Source: Byssochlamys sp. IMV 00236 (lineage: Eukaryota; Ascomycota; Eurotiomycetes; Eurotiales; Thermoascaceae). Taken from it: a stretch of DNA of 46,267 nt. This document shows positions 1 through 10,505 of the stretch, one piece after another. Numbering within the stretch: the first letter of the stretch is position 1; every line of letters begins with the position of its first letter. Location: contig MSJH02000457.1 of the NCBI GenBank assembly GCA_001931875.2, positions 1 to 46,267 of the forward strand. Direction: 5' to 3'. The notes below the pieces were generated by a model. That model did not search any database and was not told the origin of the DNA. It saw only the letters and a program-made list of their open reading frames with translations. A program made the position numbers and the translations under genes.

Positions 1-53
<53 letters not shown>

Positions 54-628
54 GTGGGTTCAACGTACAAACATGATGCCTATTTTCCTTACCCAACATA
101 AGCATGCGAGAATAATCTTCTGTCACAGATTCCACCAAAGTTTCTGAGTAATCCAACTCTCAAGAGATACATCATATTATCAACATCACCTATTTCACGA
201 GCCTTTCTTTGATGCTCTAGGCGAGATTTGATCAATTTGTAATCATAAATCTTTGATTCTGGTTTATTAATCCATTGATCATTTTCTAGAAAAAGAGAGT
301 CAGAGTTATATATCTCTTGGAGTCATTGACTTTTACTTAGGTATTTATCCAATTCCTTTGCTCTCTCTTGCCATTCTTCAAATGTTTTGGCATTCTTTAG
401 TTGATTGATCATCCTATTCTCTGGTTTATTCTCTTTATACTTGTGCCATTTTTGCTATATAAAGAATAAGGCGTGTTATTACAAGACGTAATACAGTTTA
501 TACACAACCATCCATGGTTCAAATAAGGATCCATAAGTGAGTAATAGTAAATTATATAGAAAGAACAAGATAGGAACCACAATGTATTTAAGTGGGTCCT
601 GTAACACTTGGTTGGCCGCCTTTAACAT
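1..628 (-). CDS. Patatin-like triacylglycerol lipase (DUF3336), 5' part only
   Basis: This is the 5' part of a gene whose remainder lies beyond the left edge. From the ATG at 626-628 it encodes an N-terminal hydrophobic segment (VPILFFLYNLLLLTYG). An exon follows with NRMINQLKNAKTFEEWQERA, then an intron of about 48 nt, then an exon reading KSRLEHQRKAREIGD, MMYLLRVGLLRNFGGICDRR and LFSHAYVG. That last block is typical of the DUF3336 region just before the patatin domain of Tgl3/Tgl4/Tgl5/SDP1 lipases, which hydrolyse triacylglycerol at lipid droplets. After HAYVG a GTAAGG donor opens an intron that contains the 38-nt poly-A run. The patatin domain with its GxSxG serine is outside the window. 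The first splice donor, near 480-520, is not resolved: the obvious GTAATA choice would give an unusually short, out-of-phase intron. A T-rich tract (minus strand) precedes the ATG, as in neighbouring genes. Confidence 0.72.
14..51. repeat. Poly-A run (38 nt) preceded by 13 T
   Basis: Homopolymer at the left edge, inside an intron of the minus-strand lipase gene. Such runs are common in introns and flanks here. It may also have ended the assembly. Confidence 0.9.
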
Positions 629-1258
629 CACACTTTTTGAAGAAGAAAAAAAAAAAAAAAGAGAAATAAAAAGCAAATTCACATGTTTATCAAAGATGGA
701 GTTTAAAATAAGGATGCATAAAGAACACCTCGGAGGGGGAGACCTCTGCTTTCATAATGACTGTCAGTTTTTAAAGTCATAGATACCACGTCTATTTCTA
801 TTCGTTGAATAGAATGGTACACTGAAGAGGGGTACCTGGAAGAGAAAGATAAGAGTCAGTAAGATGAGGTAAGATCATGAATATGCTTTATTGTGGTGAT
901 AGTATCTGAAGGTGTAGTCTCATGTGGAGATTAGACTCATCAGAGTGTGGAATAGACACAATGAGGATCGATGTGCGCTGTTTACCCTTCATATCAATCC
1001 TGTACCTATGACTTTTTGTTCGAATGGCACCCTTTGGGACCGATCTTTTTCCGGTTTAAGGACCAATCAACTCTCCCTTTTTTTCTCGAAGCTTTAACAA
1101 TTCAGATAAAGCATATTGGAAGGGAGAATTGACCTGAAGAAGGGAAGGGGGACGTTTCCAGGACAGAAAGGTCCAGTGATTGCCTTATTTGGATACAATA
1201 TTTTCATTCGCGCTTTCGCTTTTCTCTCTTTTTTTTTTTTTCTACCCTTGCGCATAGA
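629..1258. other. Divergent intergenic region, lipase / aminopeptidase
   Basis: About 630 bp between two divergent start codons. It holds an A/T run near 647-660 that is the T-rich tract upstream of the lipase ATG, and a long CT/T tract at about 1220-1245 just before the aminopeptidase ATG. No convincing ORF or RNA gene was seen. It probably carries both promoters. Confidence 0.5.
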
Positions 1259-2977
1259 ATGCATCGAGTGACATGTGTCAGACAAACAACGCGATTATTC
1301 TCGACTGCAAAAAGATTTGACGCAGTCATCGTTGGTGCTTCTGTTCAAAACAAGAAACCAACTATTGAAACGCTGGATATCTCACAAGAGACTCGACAAC
1401 TGATTGAGCATCAACTATCAGCCTCCAACTTTAAGAAAAAGGACGACGTGAGAGTACTATATGACATCAAGGGACTTAAGCAAGTGGCGATTGTTGGAAT
1501 CGAACAAGAAAAGAAGAATGAGCCTGAGACAGCTCGACGTGCAGTAAGGAAGAAAATATTGAAAAAGGGACTGCCCTATTCATGTACACATAGACAGCAC
1601 TTGGCTTACACGCGCTCAAACCCTTGGGTGCCAAAAAGATTGGTGTTGACTTGTCTTGCATGCACGCTCAGGGTGCTGGAGAAGGCGCCGTTTTGGCACA
1701 GTTCTCGTTTGATAAGCTCAAGACCAAAGAAAAAGAGGATGCGATAGAAGTTGAGCCCCTGAAGTCAAGCCCAGACTGGGAGAAGGGACAAATTATGGCT
1801 GCGTCTCAAAATGTGGCTCGCATGCTCATGACCTCACCTAGTAATTTGATGACACCCAAGCTCTTTGCTGAGGAGGTCGCTTATCTTTTGGCCGGGCTTG
1901 AGAATGTTGAAGTCATCGTCAGAGACGAAGAATGGGCCATAAAGCAAAACATGAATGCATTTTTAGCTGTGGCTAAGGGAAGGTAAACGATAATGATAAA
2001 ACATAGAATACCTTACTCAACACCACGCTTTATCAGTCGTGAGCCACTGAGATTCTTGGAGATTCATTATAAAGGTGGAAAAGAAGGAGATAAAGCACAT
2101 GGATTGGTCGGTAAAGGCGTCACCTTTGACTCGTAAGTTGAAAATAGGATGTCCATTTCAATAGTTAATATTCCTATAGTGGAGGAATCTCTTTAAAGCC
2201 ATCTAATAATATGGCCCTGATGAAGGGCGATATGGGTGGTGCAGCCACAGTAGCAGGCGCACTTTACGGTATCGCAAAGTTAAAGCTACCTGTCAATGTT
2301 ATCGCTGTTACTCCACTTTGTGAAAATATGCCATCAGGTCAGGCTACCAAACCAGGTGATGTTATCAAGGCTATGAATGGTAAATCCATCGAAATCCTTG
2401 ACACAGATGCTGAAGGACGCCTTATTTTGGTAATTGGCTTGATTGTGTATGCACAAAAAAGGCTAACCATATTATATATTAGGCTGATGCACTACATTAC
2501 ATCAGTTCAAAGTATCCACTTGCTAGCCTTATTGACCTTGCTACACTGACAGGAGCTATGGATGTTGCATTGGGTAATGTATTTGCAGGTGTATTCACTA
2601 ACTCAGACACACTTTGGACACGTCTGGAAGCAGCAGGTAAATCAGCCAATGACCCATTTTGGAGAATGCCATTACATGATGAGTACTTGAAGGAGATGCA
2701 AGAGTCCTTGGTGGCAGACTTGAACAATCTTGGTAAAGGAAGATCAGGTGGTGCTTGCTCAGCAGCTGCCTTTTTAAAGGAGTTTGTTGCCAATAATGTT
2801 GATTGGGCACACATTGATATAGCAGGTGTTATGGACAGTCAGGCAACAGATGGATATCACATCAAGGGCATGAGTGGTAAGTCATGAATATATAATTTAC
2901 AAGAATAAATCAACTAATCCGTCATAGGTCGTCCTACGAGATCATTGATTGAGTATATCGGAAAGAACAGCTTCTAG
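1259..2977 (+). CDS. Leucyl aminopeptidase, M17 family
   Basis: Six exons: 1259-1543, 1594-1982, 2037-2132, 2180-2429, 2483-2876 and 2928-2977, with introns of 47-54 nt and phases that all agree. The product is a metallo-aminopeptidase that removes N-terminal residues from peptides. M17 hallmarks are present: [18 protein letters not shown] (metal-binding Lys and Asp), [12 protein letters not shown], and [14 protein letters not shown], which carries the catalytic Arg and metal ligands and reads Asp where the family usually has Asn (NTDAEGR). The C-terminus ends in [14 protein letters not shown]. The N-terminus ([20 protein letters not shown]) is rich in Arg, Ser and Thr and lacks acidic residues, which suggests a mitochondrial presequence, although a cytosolic form is possible. 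The start is the first ATG after a long CT/T tract. Gaps between the ORF pieces are ordinary introns, so the gene looks intact. Confidence 0.93.
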
Positions 2978-3171
2978 ATTTGAAATAAAGTTGTACTTTC
3001 ATATTACAGTTTTCGCAGATACAAAAGGAAATTAGTTTCAGACATGCTGAGCACTTCTTGATACAGAGGATTTTAAGTGAAGTGTGATTAATTTTCATAA
3101 TGTGATATGCCAATTCCAATAGTAATTCTCTTTTATCAATTAAACAAATCTCTTTCATATCAACACAGTCC

Positions 3172-3470
3172 TCAAAGAAAATCATGCATTACAACTTTCA
3201 CGAGTTGTTTCATTTGTGATAGCCCAGATGTGCTCAAGAAGTTGCTGCTGGTTAAGACTAGGCTCTCAACTTGGAGAAGCACTCTTCCGAAAGACGAGTA
3301 GGTCGGAATAAGGCACAATTCGTGCTCAGAGTTATCAAACAATTCTCTAACTACACCAAATTTGTGAATGGGCGCATTATCCATCACAAATAAAGTGGGA
3401 CCCGCGCTGGTTGGATTAAGTTTCTCTATTATAAGTCGGACAAAACTTTCTTTAGTGGTTGGTTCTTTGT
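3172..3470 (-). pseudogene. Tc1/mariner (IS630)-type DDE transposase remnant
   Basis: Minus-strand reading gives KEPTTKESFVRLIIEKLNP, then TLFVMDNAPIHK and HELCLIPTYSSF. This is the DDE_3/IS630-Tc1-mariner block around the second catalytic Asp (MDNAPIH). Family members continue with P-Y-SP-x-LNPIE, the third catalytic acid. Here the text after PTYSSF shifts frame: EECFSKLRA appears in another frame with the LNPI portion missing, and stop codons follow. No intact N-terminal helix-turn-helix or first Asp was found and no terminal inverted repeats were recognised, so this is an inactive fragment. Confidence 0.7.
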
Positions 3471-3699
3471 TGATAGACTGACAACATAGAATTAGAATAA
3501 AACAATGACAACGTCTCTTTTTTTTTTTTTTTATCTTTTTCTTCCTCGAAAGGAAACAAACTAAGTTGGTGACTTTATAAAGTCATGTTTAGTTTAGCGC
3601 TGCAGATCGAAAAGCTCCGTCGGGCGACATTATAGGTAATGTGTAGAGGTAGCGTCCATAGTATTAGTCTACCTTCTGGTGTATGCAATGTTTCCCTTT

Positions 3700-4156
3700 T
3701 TTTTTTTGAGGAAGATGATCGGAATAAAATTCCTGTAGTTGTATTTGGCAATGGCCTCAAAAACAAGGGCCATGTTCGTATAAAGGACACCAACACGGTG
3801 CCTCTGGCAAGGTATATAAACAACTTCAACGACATGAGAGGTTAGGGGAGCTTCTTCTGCCAGATATAAACGAATATGATACCTCGAAGGTATACAAAAA
3901 CAACATTCATTTAATATCGATAGTCATATAATAAAATATCACTTTTTCTATAGACTTGTAACAGCAGCTTGATAAAAAACTTGAAAAATCAAAGGTGTGT
4001 GGAAGTGGTGAAGATGAACACAAGATCTACCAAATATTCATCTGCAAAAGTTGCAATATTTATCGGAATCGAGACGTCATGGCCGCAAAGAATATGCTTG
4101 CCATTGCTGAGCCTATCTCGAACGATCATGATCGTCCTAATGTCTTTACAAGATAA
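3700..4156 (+). pseudogene. TnpB/Fanzor-like ORF remnant, copy A
   Basis: Frame-shifted fragments read IPVVVFGNGLKNKGHVRIK, then KGHQHGASGKVYKQLQRHER and INEYDTSK. An intron (3890-3953) follows, then TCNSS and later FICKSCNIYRNRDVMAAKNM with LAIAEPISNDHDRPNVFTR before a stop. The paired CxxC zinc-ribbon followed by RD-x-x-AA-x-N is the RuvC-III signature of TnpB and its eukaryotic Fanzor relatives. At least two frameshifts and a Cys-to-Ser change in the first zinc pair show decay. The N-terminal half is absent, and the Tc1-type fragment lies just upstream on the other strand. Assignment to TnpB/Fanzor rests on the C-terminal motif and on similarity to copy B near 15.5 kb. Confidence 0.6.
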
Positions 4157-4189
4157 TGCGCCACCTCCAATGTGGTTGCTGCGCTCTAA

Positions 4190-4883
4190 GCAATGAAGGC
4201 TTAAAGATACCTACAGGTAAAAAAAATTGCTTTTCAACTTTTCAAAACTAATTTCTGAATTTAAAGTACGAAAACTGTTACAAGATACTCTCTCTCTCTC
4301 CTTGACTTTGGTTCATACCCTAGCCTTTATGCAACAGAATCTACATTGTTAAATTCAGTCTAGTCTTTATTAAATCAAGTTTCGCGTTTTGCCCTATACA
4401 AGATACTTGTTCCAGTTGTGATCTTTTTGAATATACAAAATAGATTTGGTGAATAAGCTACAGTGATCCTCATCTCTTTAGGTGCACCCTTTCATGACTA
4501 AGTTCCTGATCAAACCTTTTTTTTCTTGTGCTGTGACATATGATTCTTTAAATCTGTTGAATATCACACTTTTTCAGTGGTTTGATCGTTAATATTGATA
4601 ATGACTTCTTTTTTTTTTTATTTCAACTTGTGCTTGGATTGATCAAGTATTGATATACAAAGTCAAAATAGAGAAAAGAACAAAGTTCCTAAATATAAAA
4701 ACGTGTATGTGCACGTCCATTTGGTTTAAGGTTTCATCACGAGACTATTTTGTACACTTTTTCTTTTTATCCAATCAAATTGTGTTTAGTCCAAGTGATC
4801 ATAGACACACAATTAAAAAAATAATTTTTACTTCTTTTCTTCTTCTTTTTTCTTTTTAATATTATTCTTTCCTTTTTTCTAAA
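4190..4883. other. Intergenic region upstream of the cyclin gene
   Basis: AT-rich, with several poly-T and CT tracts (4604-4622, about 4830-4880). No ORF with recognisable similarity and no structured RNA were seen. The last 60 bases are strongly pyrimidine-rich and lead straight to the cyclin ATG, as at other starts in this window. Confidence 0.5.
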
Positions 4884-5883
4884 ATGCTATCATCCTCACC
4901 TCCAGTTACCTTTGATTTAGCAAAATATCCAACTGTAGACACAATACGACTCTTAGCTTCCTTACTCGAACGTATGACGGCAGCCAACGATTTATTAAAT
5001 AAACAGCAACCGGTTTATACTCGGTTTCATGCTCGACTTGTGCCTTCGATTGATATTTTTTCGTATTTATCTAGGATTCTAAAGTATTGTCCTTGCGCCA
5101 ATGAATGCTTCCTAAGTTTACTCGTCTATTTTGATCGCATGTCTAAAAATGCACTAGCCTTGACAGGAAAACCATTTACGATTGATTCGTTTAATATTCA
5201 TCGATTGATTATCGCTGGTGTCATGGTTGCTTCCAAGTTCTTTAGTGACGTGTTTTATACAAACACTCGATATGCCAAGGTACTTTTAAATATATACATC
5301 ATAGAAAGATATACTAATTCCCGAATAGGTTGGTGGATTACCAGTGACTGAATTGAATAGCTTAGAAATAGAGTTTCTCAAGTTGAACAGTTTTAATCTG
5401 ACGGTGCCTATTAGCGAACTTCAACGATATGGAGATCAGTTGCTTAAAGTGGGATATATGGATGTGAGACCCATAAGACATGTTCGATCTACTTCCTTGG
5501 ATGTGGATAGATTATCTGACTATACTCAACGTTTATCGATCTCAAAAGAAGAGCACAAGAATCATCAGAAAAAAGGTGTTCGTAAGATGACGAGTGCTAA
5601 TAGTCTTCAAGAGTCCTATCATTTACCACGCTATTCACGATCTAGTGTTAATCTGTGTCATCAGTACAATAGTCCAAGACAAGAAGTGATTCCTCCTCGT
5701 AGAATAAGTATTACGTCTATTTATAATACGAATGGTAATAATAGCAGTGGCAGCATTAATAATATCAACTATAATGAAATTTACTATTATTATCATCCCA
5801 CGGCTACTACACCTATTATCGGTATACCTACACCACCCCCTTCTGCTTCACCCCAGCAACAATCATCTATTATATATCTTTAA
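4884..5883 (+). CDS. PHO80/PCL-like cyclin
   Basis: Two exons, 4884-5279 and 5329-5883, split by a 49-nt intron; about 316 residues. Residues about 15-190 form a PHO80-type cyclin box: RLLASLLERMTAANDLLN, then SYLSRILKYCPCANECFLSL, LVYFDRM, FNIHRLIIAGVMVASKFFSD and, across the junction, TRYAKVGGLPVTELNSLE. The order NIHRL-x-I-x-x-x-VASKF-x-D-x-x-Y-x-N-x-x-Y-AKVGG-x-x-x-x-E-x-N-x-LE is characteristic. Such cyclins bind PHO85-type kinases and act in phosphate, glycogen or cell-cycle control. The C-terminal 120 residues are low complexity (Ser, Asn, Tyr, Pro, Gln) with RHVRSTSLDVDRLSD and RRISITSIYN, possible phosphosites. The partner kinase cannot be told from the sequence. Confidence 0.88.
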
Positions 5884-8152
5884 TAACACACACACTTACA
5901 TATACACACATATACAATTTATAAATATACCTATTATCTATATCACTCATATATAAACACACACACCCAGAGAGAAAGAAAGAGAGAGAAAAAGAGAGAC
6001 ACACACATATACATATAAATATACACATTACAAAAGAACCCATATTATCTTTATTATTATCACTATGACTTACCTATATTGTTATTCATGTATATATACT
6101 TTCTTTGAATCTGGCATTTATAATATTAAACCATACTTATTATTTCTTTGTTGCTTTTTCTGTTTCCTTGGAGATAAAAAAAATACAACGATGTCTGTAT
6201 GATCACATCGTACATCTACTTATTTAAAGATGTATACTCTATTTAATCTTTTCTTGTCTGAGGAATATTATGGCTTCTATGAAACTACATTCATTATGAT
6301 GATGCACAAAAAGGAATATAAAAAACACATGTAGGGGGGTGGAGAAAGACTAAAGTGCCCAAAACTCAAGGATGACGCTATTCCATCCATGTGGCTGTCT
6401 CTCTTAAAGAAATGTCCCTTGCATACTGTTCTTAGTAAAAGTATATATCCATGACTATATTTAACAAACAGTTCAGAATAACATTCTATAACGCAAAGAG
6501 TCACTTGCCAAATCAAGGTGAAAGAGTGACGCCTTCAGACATTTAGAGAAACTCAGAGGTACCAAATGGTTTAATCGTTTATATCCTTTTTGTCCAAGTT
6601 TACAACTGCCGTTGCTCTTGTTGTTTGCTCATTCGTTGCCAACGCTGAGTCTGTCTGTATGCAGTCTGTTTAAGAGACCGTCTGTTCATGTCTCGCATTA
6701 GTCGTGCGTGCCTGGACTATTATTATTTTTTTATTTGCTTGGAAAGAATGTATTTTTGTAATATAGTGTGCACGATGAAAGTTGTCATGGAAACCATCTT
6801 ATAAGCTTAGCAACTTGGTCGTTGCTAAGATTTTTTCTTTTTTTCATTTACATTAGTTTATAGCTCACCCTGTTGCATTGTAACCACAATCACAAGGGGC
6901 AGCGTTTCCGAAGTAATAGAGGTTAGTCGCCGAGGTAACTTTATAAAAATTGTAATAGCTAATCCTTCCCTTCTAGAGAAAGGCTACCTACTTCCTCAAG
7001 CATCATAAAGATTACTATCGGATTCGGGCAAACTGGAAAAGCTTGAGAGAAAAAAAAAAGGGTGAAAAAAGACCTTCTTTTATACTTTTTTATCTGTTTA
7101 CATCTGTGACCTTGAAAAACAGAAAAGGGAGATCTCGAGCTGAGGCTGTTTGCCTGGGTAACCAATAGGACTGTGTTTTGAAGGAAAGTCACTTGTAAAT
7201 ACAATGTTCTGCCTGGACAGTTGTATTGCTACAAGTCAATACTTCAACGCGTACATCATTCAGCAATTGGTACAGCAAGTCTTTTCTGATAAAGGCGACA
7301 TTATTACGTAATGCACGTACAGAGATAGCTGCCTTTCATACATCTAGCAATGAGCAAAACTAAATGCAGCAGTAGTATACATACAACTTATGTTAGTCCG
7401 GTGTGCTGAAAATCGTACTCTAATTCATGATAAAGGCTAATGCTACCACAATCGTTTCTTCTTTAGTTGAGAATAGTATCTCAGAAGCTGTCAACATAAA
7501 CTATCATTGAGTTCATCATGCTTCTCAGAGCCAATTAAACTTGATTGAATAGTTTGTTATTTAAGTCTTTATACTTATTAATGAGCGTTGTATAGTTGGC
7601 AGTAAGGATAAAAGATAACCATCCCGTTTAATCTACTTCTAGCTTCAGCAATAAGCATTACCTTTTTGATTAATCTCATGTCCTTTACTCTCTCTCTCTC
7701 TCTCTCTCGATTTATTATTTTTCACCTTTCGTTACAATATCAATTGATACCGCAGTTTTTTAGCTGTATAGCGCTTTTTTCCATGCTTCAATCATGAAAC
7801 AAAGACATACGCCATGTCAAAGGGCGCTATTATCGTCATCAATACAATCCGGCACTTCACGAGTTTTTTTAACGTCACTTGAGAAAACCACCTATAATTT
7901 GATAGCATTACTTTATACTGTAATCAGTAGCTTGATCAAGTAAAATTACCATAACCCTTATGTAGGGCAATTATTGTTTCGTTCTTCGACGATAACCTGC
8001 AAATGAAAGCAAAGTTTGTTAATTCATAGGGTTCATATCCTGTATATATTATCAGATATCAAGCACAGAAGCATGAGTAATTAGAGAAATAATATATATA
8101 TAGTTTTTGAAAAGAGCACTTTCAAGCTCGTCATCATACACTTTATCTCAAT
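5884..8152. other. 2.3-kb region without a recognised gene
   Basis: The first 140 bases after the cyclin stop are a mixed CA/TA/GA microsatellite. The rest is AT-rich with only short ORFs and no similarity I recognise. It holds a (TC)n tract at about 7688-7708, a perfect 9-bp inverted repeat (CTTAGCAAC at 6806-6814, GTTGCTAAG at 6821-6829) and three RFX X-box-like sequences (6781-6794, 6926-6939, 7148-7162). A long promoter or an unrecognised non-coding transcript is possible. Confidence 0.5.
6806..6829. repeat. Perfect 9-bp inverted repeat with 6-bp spacer
   Basis: CTTAGCAAC, six bases, then GTTGCTAAG. It lies 12 bp after an X-box-like sequence (6781-6794). It could be a protein-binding site or a short hairpin; no U-run follows closely enough to call a terminator in a fungal setting. 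Confidence 0.6.
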
Positions 8153-8599
8153 ATGAAGTTTATTGCTGCTATTGTTCTCCTTATGGTAAATCTGCTTGCT
8201 GTAAATTCCGAACCTATGGTTCTGCAAACAGTTCAAAAAAACGTGGATCTTGTCTACATGGAGTTCGCTCAGGAGAGTTTCGAGCATGAGTGTATCCGAA
8301 ATTTTACAGAAAGCGTTTCTTTTGCTTTGGATAACTTGTACGAAAATAGATGTGTTGTGGCCAGCTATAGCAAATCAGACGCAACTCACATAAAGTATAC
8401 ATTCAATTGCTGTGAAAGAAGCAACTGGATTCGCGTCAATACTTTTGATTTCAATAGACCCCTCCAAGCCGGCAAGTTAGGTGGACTTAGGTTTCAAGAA
8501 GCCTCTCCAAGTGATACCGGTCACACCATCACTTTTTTCAAAGTAACGGGCAAAAAATCACAAATTATCAGTTCAGAGCAGCTTTTTTCCATAGTCTAG
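8153..8599 (+). CDS. Small secreted protein, four cysteines
   Basis: Single-exon ORF of 148 residues, family not recognised. The first 19 residues (MKFIAAIVLLMVNLLAVNS) are a clear signal peptide, with cleavage likely before Glu20. The mature part, about 129 residues, has four cysteines (HEC, NRC and a CC pair in FNCCERS), which could form two disulfides, and one N-glycosylation motif (NFTES). There is no membrane segment, repeat or GPI signal. It stands alone, with more than 2 kb upstream and 0.7 kb downstream free of genes. Size, secretion and cysteines would suit an extracellular or effector-like protein, but no function can be assigned. Confidence 0.7.
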   Translation: MKFIAAIVLLMVNLLAVNSEPMVLQTVQKNVDLVYMEFAQESFEHECIRNFTESVSFALDNLYENRCVVASYSKSDATHIKYTFNCCERSNWIRVNTFDFNRPLQAGKLGGLRFQEASPSDTGHTITFFKVTGKKSQIISSEQLFSIV

Positions 8600-9346
8600 T
8601 GTCATAGCAATGCTATCAAGATGGATTAATAAAAGCATCCTCCTGCTAATTTTCCCAGATCAGATCAAAGTAGTTTCAAAGTTGTAATATTTGAATGATT
8701 GGCCTCATCATTAGGCATTTGAATGATCAATATTGTTTACTATATCCGTAGATGGTATGAACCAGTCAAAGCAATCAAGATTAAAATAATTAGCTGCTCT
8801 TTGACCTATTTCGTAATCAGATTGGGTTGTAGATCTTGTCCAATCTCTACAGCTGCAAACTTGGGTTAGAACGGACGTTAACTATTACTGGAATACTTTT
8901 AAAACAAATATACACGAATTTACTAGTTTTAAGGCACAATAAACACATTCAGAAAGAAAAACCGCAATGATTTCCATTGTTCAAATAAATCTTTAGCTGC
9001 TATTGACTATCAGACAATTTAATAAGTAATTTAGCCTTGTGTTACTGATTTTATTTGTTAACTGATGGATTTATAAACAAGTTTTTTTTTTGTAGAAAGT
9101 CATCATTTCTCATGACGTTTATTGTTAAAAGTATAGCAAGAGTAAATAGACAAGTTGTAATATAAAGGTAAGCTCTTTATCTTTATTATAGCTGTTGTTG
9201 TTGTACACTTATAAATTATATTACTTACACGAGGGAACAGAAAGACAGTTGATGCTACACAAAGGGCCAAGGATTATAAGTTTTTTTATTTAATTCTTTT
9301 TTTTTTCTTTTTTTTTTTTACCTTTTTTCATTTAAACCATATTTCA
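8600..9346. other. Intergenic region upstream of the septin-like gene
   Basis: AT-rich, with no ORF of note and no RNA gene seen. The last 60 bases are an almost pure T/C tract ending just before the ATG at 9347. Confidence 0.5.
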
Positions 9347-10481
9347 ATGGCACCCAGGTCCAGGAAACACACTGTTTCACATTTTAATGTGATGGTCGTT
9401 GGGCACTCAGGGGTAGGCAAGACAAGTTTTATCCGTACTCTACTAGAAACCCTCAGACTGGAGGAAGAACAACGAAAAGAGGAGACACCAACGACCAAGA
9501 AGAGGAGAGACTCATTTATGAGTGAAACATCCTTTGTGAATATTGAACCAGAAGGACCTATTGAGAAGACATTACAGCCTTATACTGTATCAAGAGAGAT
9601 CAACATTGACCGAGAACATGTTCTCCTGACATTGATTGATACACCTGGATTTCACCAAGAGTACTTGATCGATAAACAGCTGCATGATATCTTGAAATAT
9701 ATTGAACATCAGTTTGACTTGACTTTGGCCGAGGTAACTCTAGGGTTACTTTAATAAGTGCTTATTATTAAAAGGGAAAGGGGGAAACCTAAAATAGGAA
9801 ACAAAAGTCAAGCGTAATCCAAAAGCAGTCGACACGCAGGTTCATTGTTGCCTTTATTTTATGGATCCCAAGAAATCGTGTTTGGATGAATACGACATTC
9901 GTATCCTCACAAGATTATCAAACCGTGTCAATGTCATCCCTGTGATCGGAAAAGCAGATCAACTTACCTTGGCTCAAAAGAACCGATTGAAACCAAAGAT
10001 CATTCAAGATATCTATAACAAGATACCCATTTATGGTATGCCTACAAAAGAAGAGGAGGAAGAGGAGGAGGATGAAGAGACCAAAAAAGCAGAGACCTTG
10101 AATGACTTTATACAACAATTCAACTACGAGGAAGAAGACCAGGATACAAAGACGATACTGGACTATCTAAAGATCATTCCGTTCACGTTCATTGCGTATG
10201 AGGATGAACCTGATACGGGTAAACCACTAGAGATCGAAGGATTATCACTTGGCAGAGATTTTGGATGGGGAACAATCGATTGTCTAAACGATAAATATTC
10301 AGATTTCAATCAACTAAAGCATGCATTATTATTCACACATAGAAAGTTTTTACAATTAGATACCGTCGAACGATATTACGAGCAGTATCGAACTGAGAAA
10401 CTGATGTTCAAGAGAGCAACCAGATTAAAGTCGTTAGATATGTCTTCACAAAAGATATTAAAAGATTTGAGCGAATTATAA
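9347..10481 (+). CDS. Septin-like GTPase (divergent)
   Basis: Two exons, 9347-9733 and 9798-10481, 356 residues. G1 is GHSGVGKTSF (residues about 19-28), G3 is DTPGF, and G4 is GKAD within VNVIPVIGKADQLT. The sequence across the junction, AEETKVKRNPKAVDTQVHCC then LYFMDP, matches the septin (E-x-K-x-x-RNP-x-x-x-DTRVHACLYF) pattern, which supports the splice. Septins form filaments at the cell cortex and septa. Unusual points: a charged loop inserted after G1 (KRRDSF region), a long Glu/Asp-rich insertion after G4 (about residues 205-240), and no C-terminal coiled coil. It may be a divergent septin specific to this lineage. The stop lies 24 nt from the stop of the convergent OHCU decarboxylase gene. 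Confidence 0.8.
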
Positions 10482-10505
10482 CTTTATATAATAAACGATT
10501 TATTA

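Noticed and set aside
8107..8289. Overlapping ORFs around the secreted protein gene
   Set aside because: They are shadows of the 8153-8599 frame, which alone has a signal peptide and ordered cysteines.
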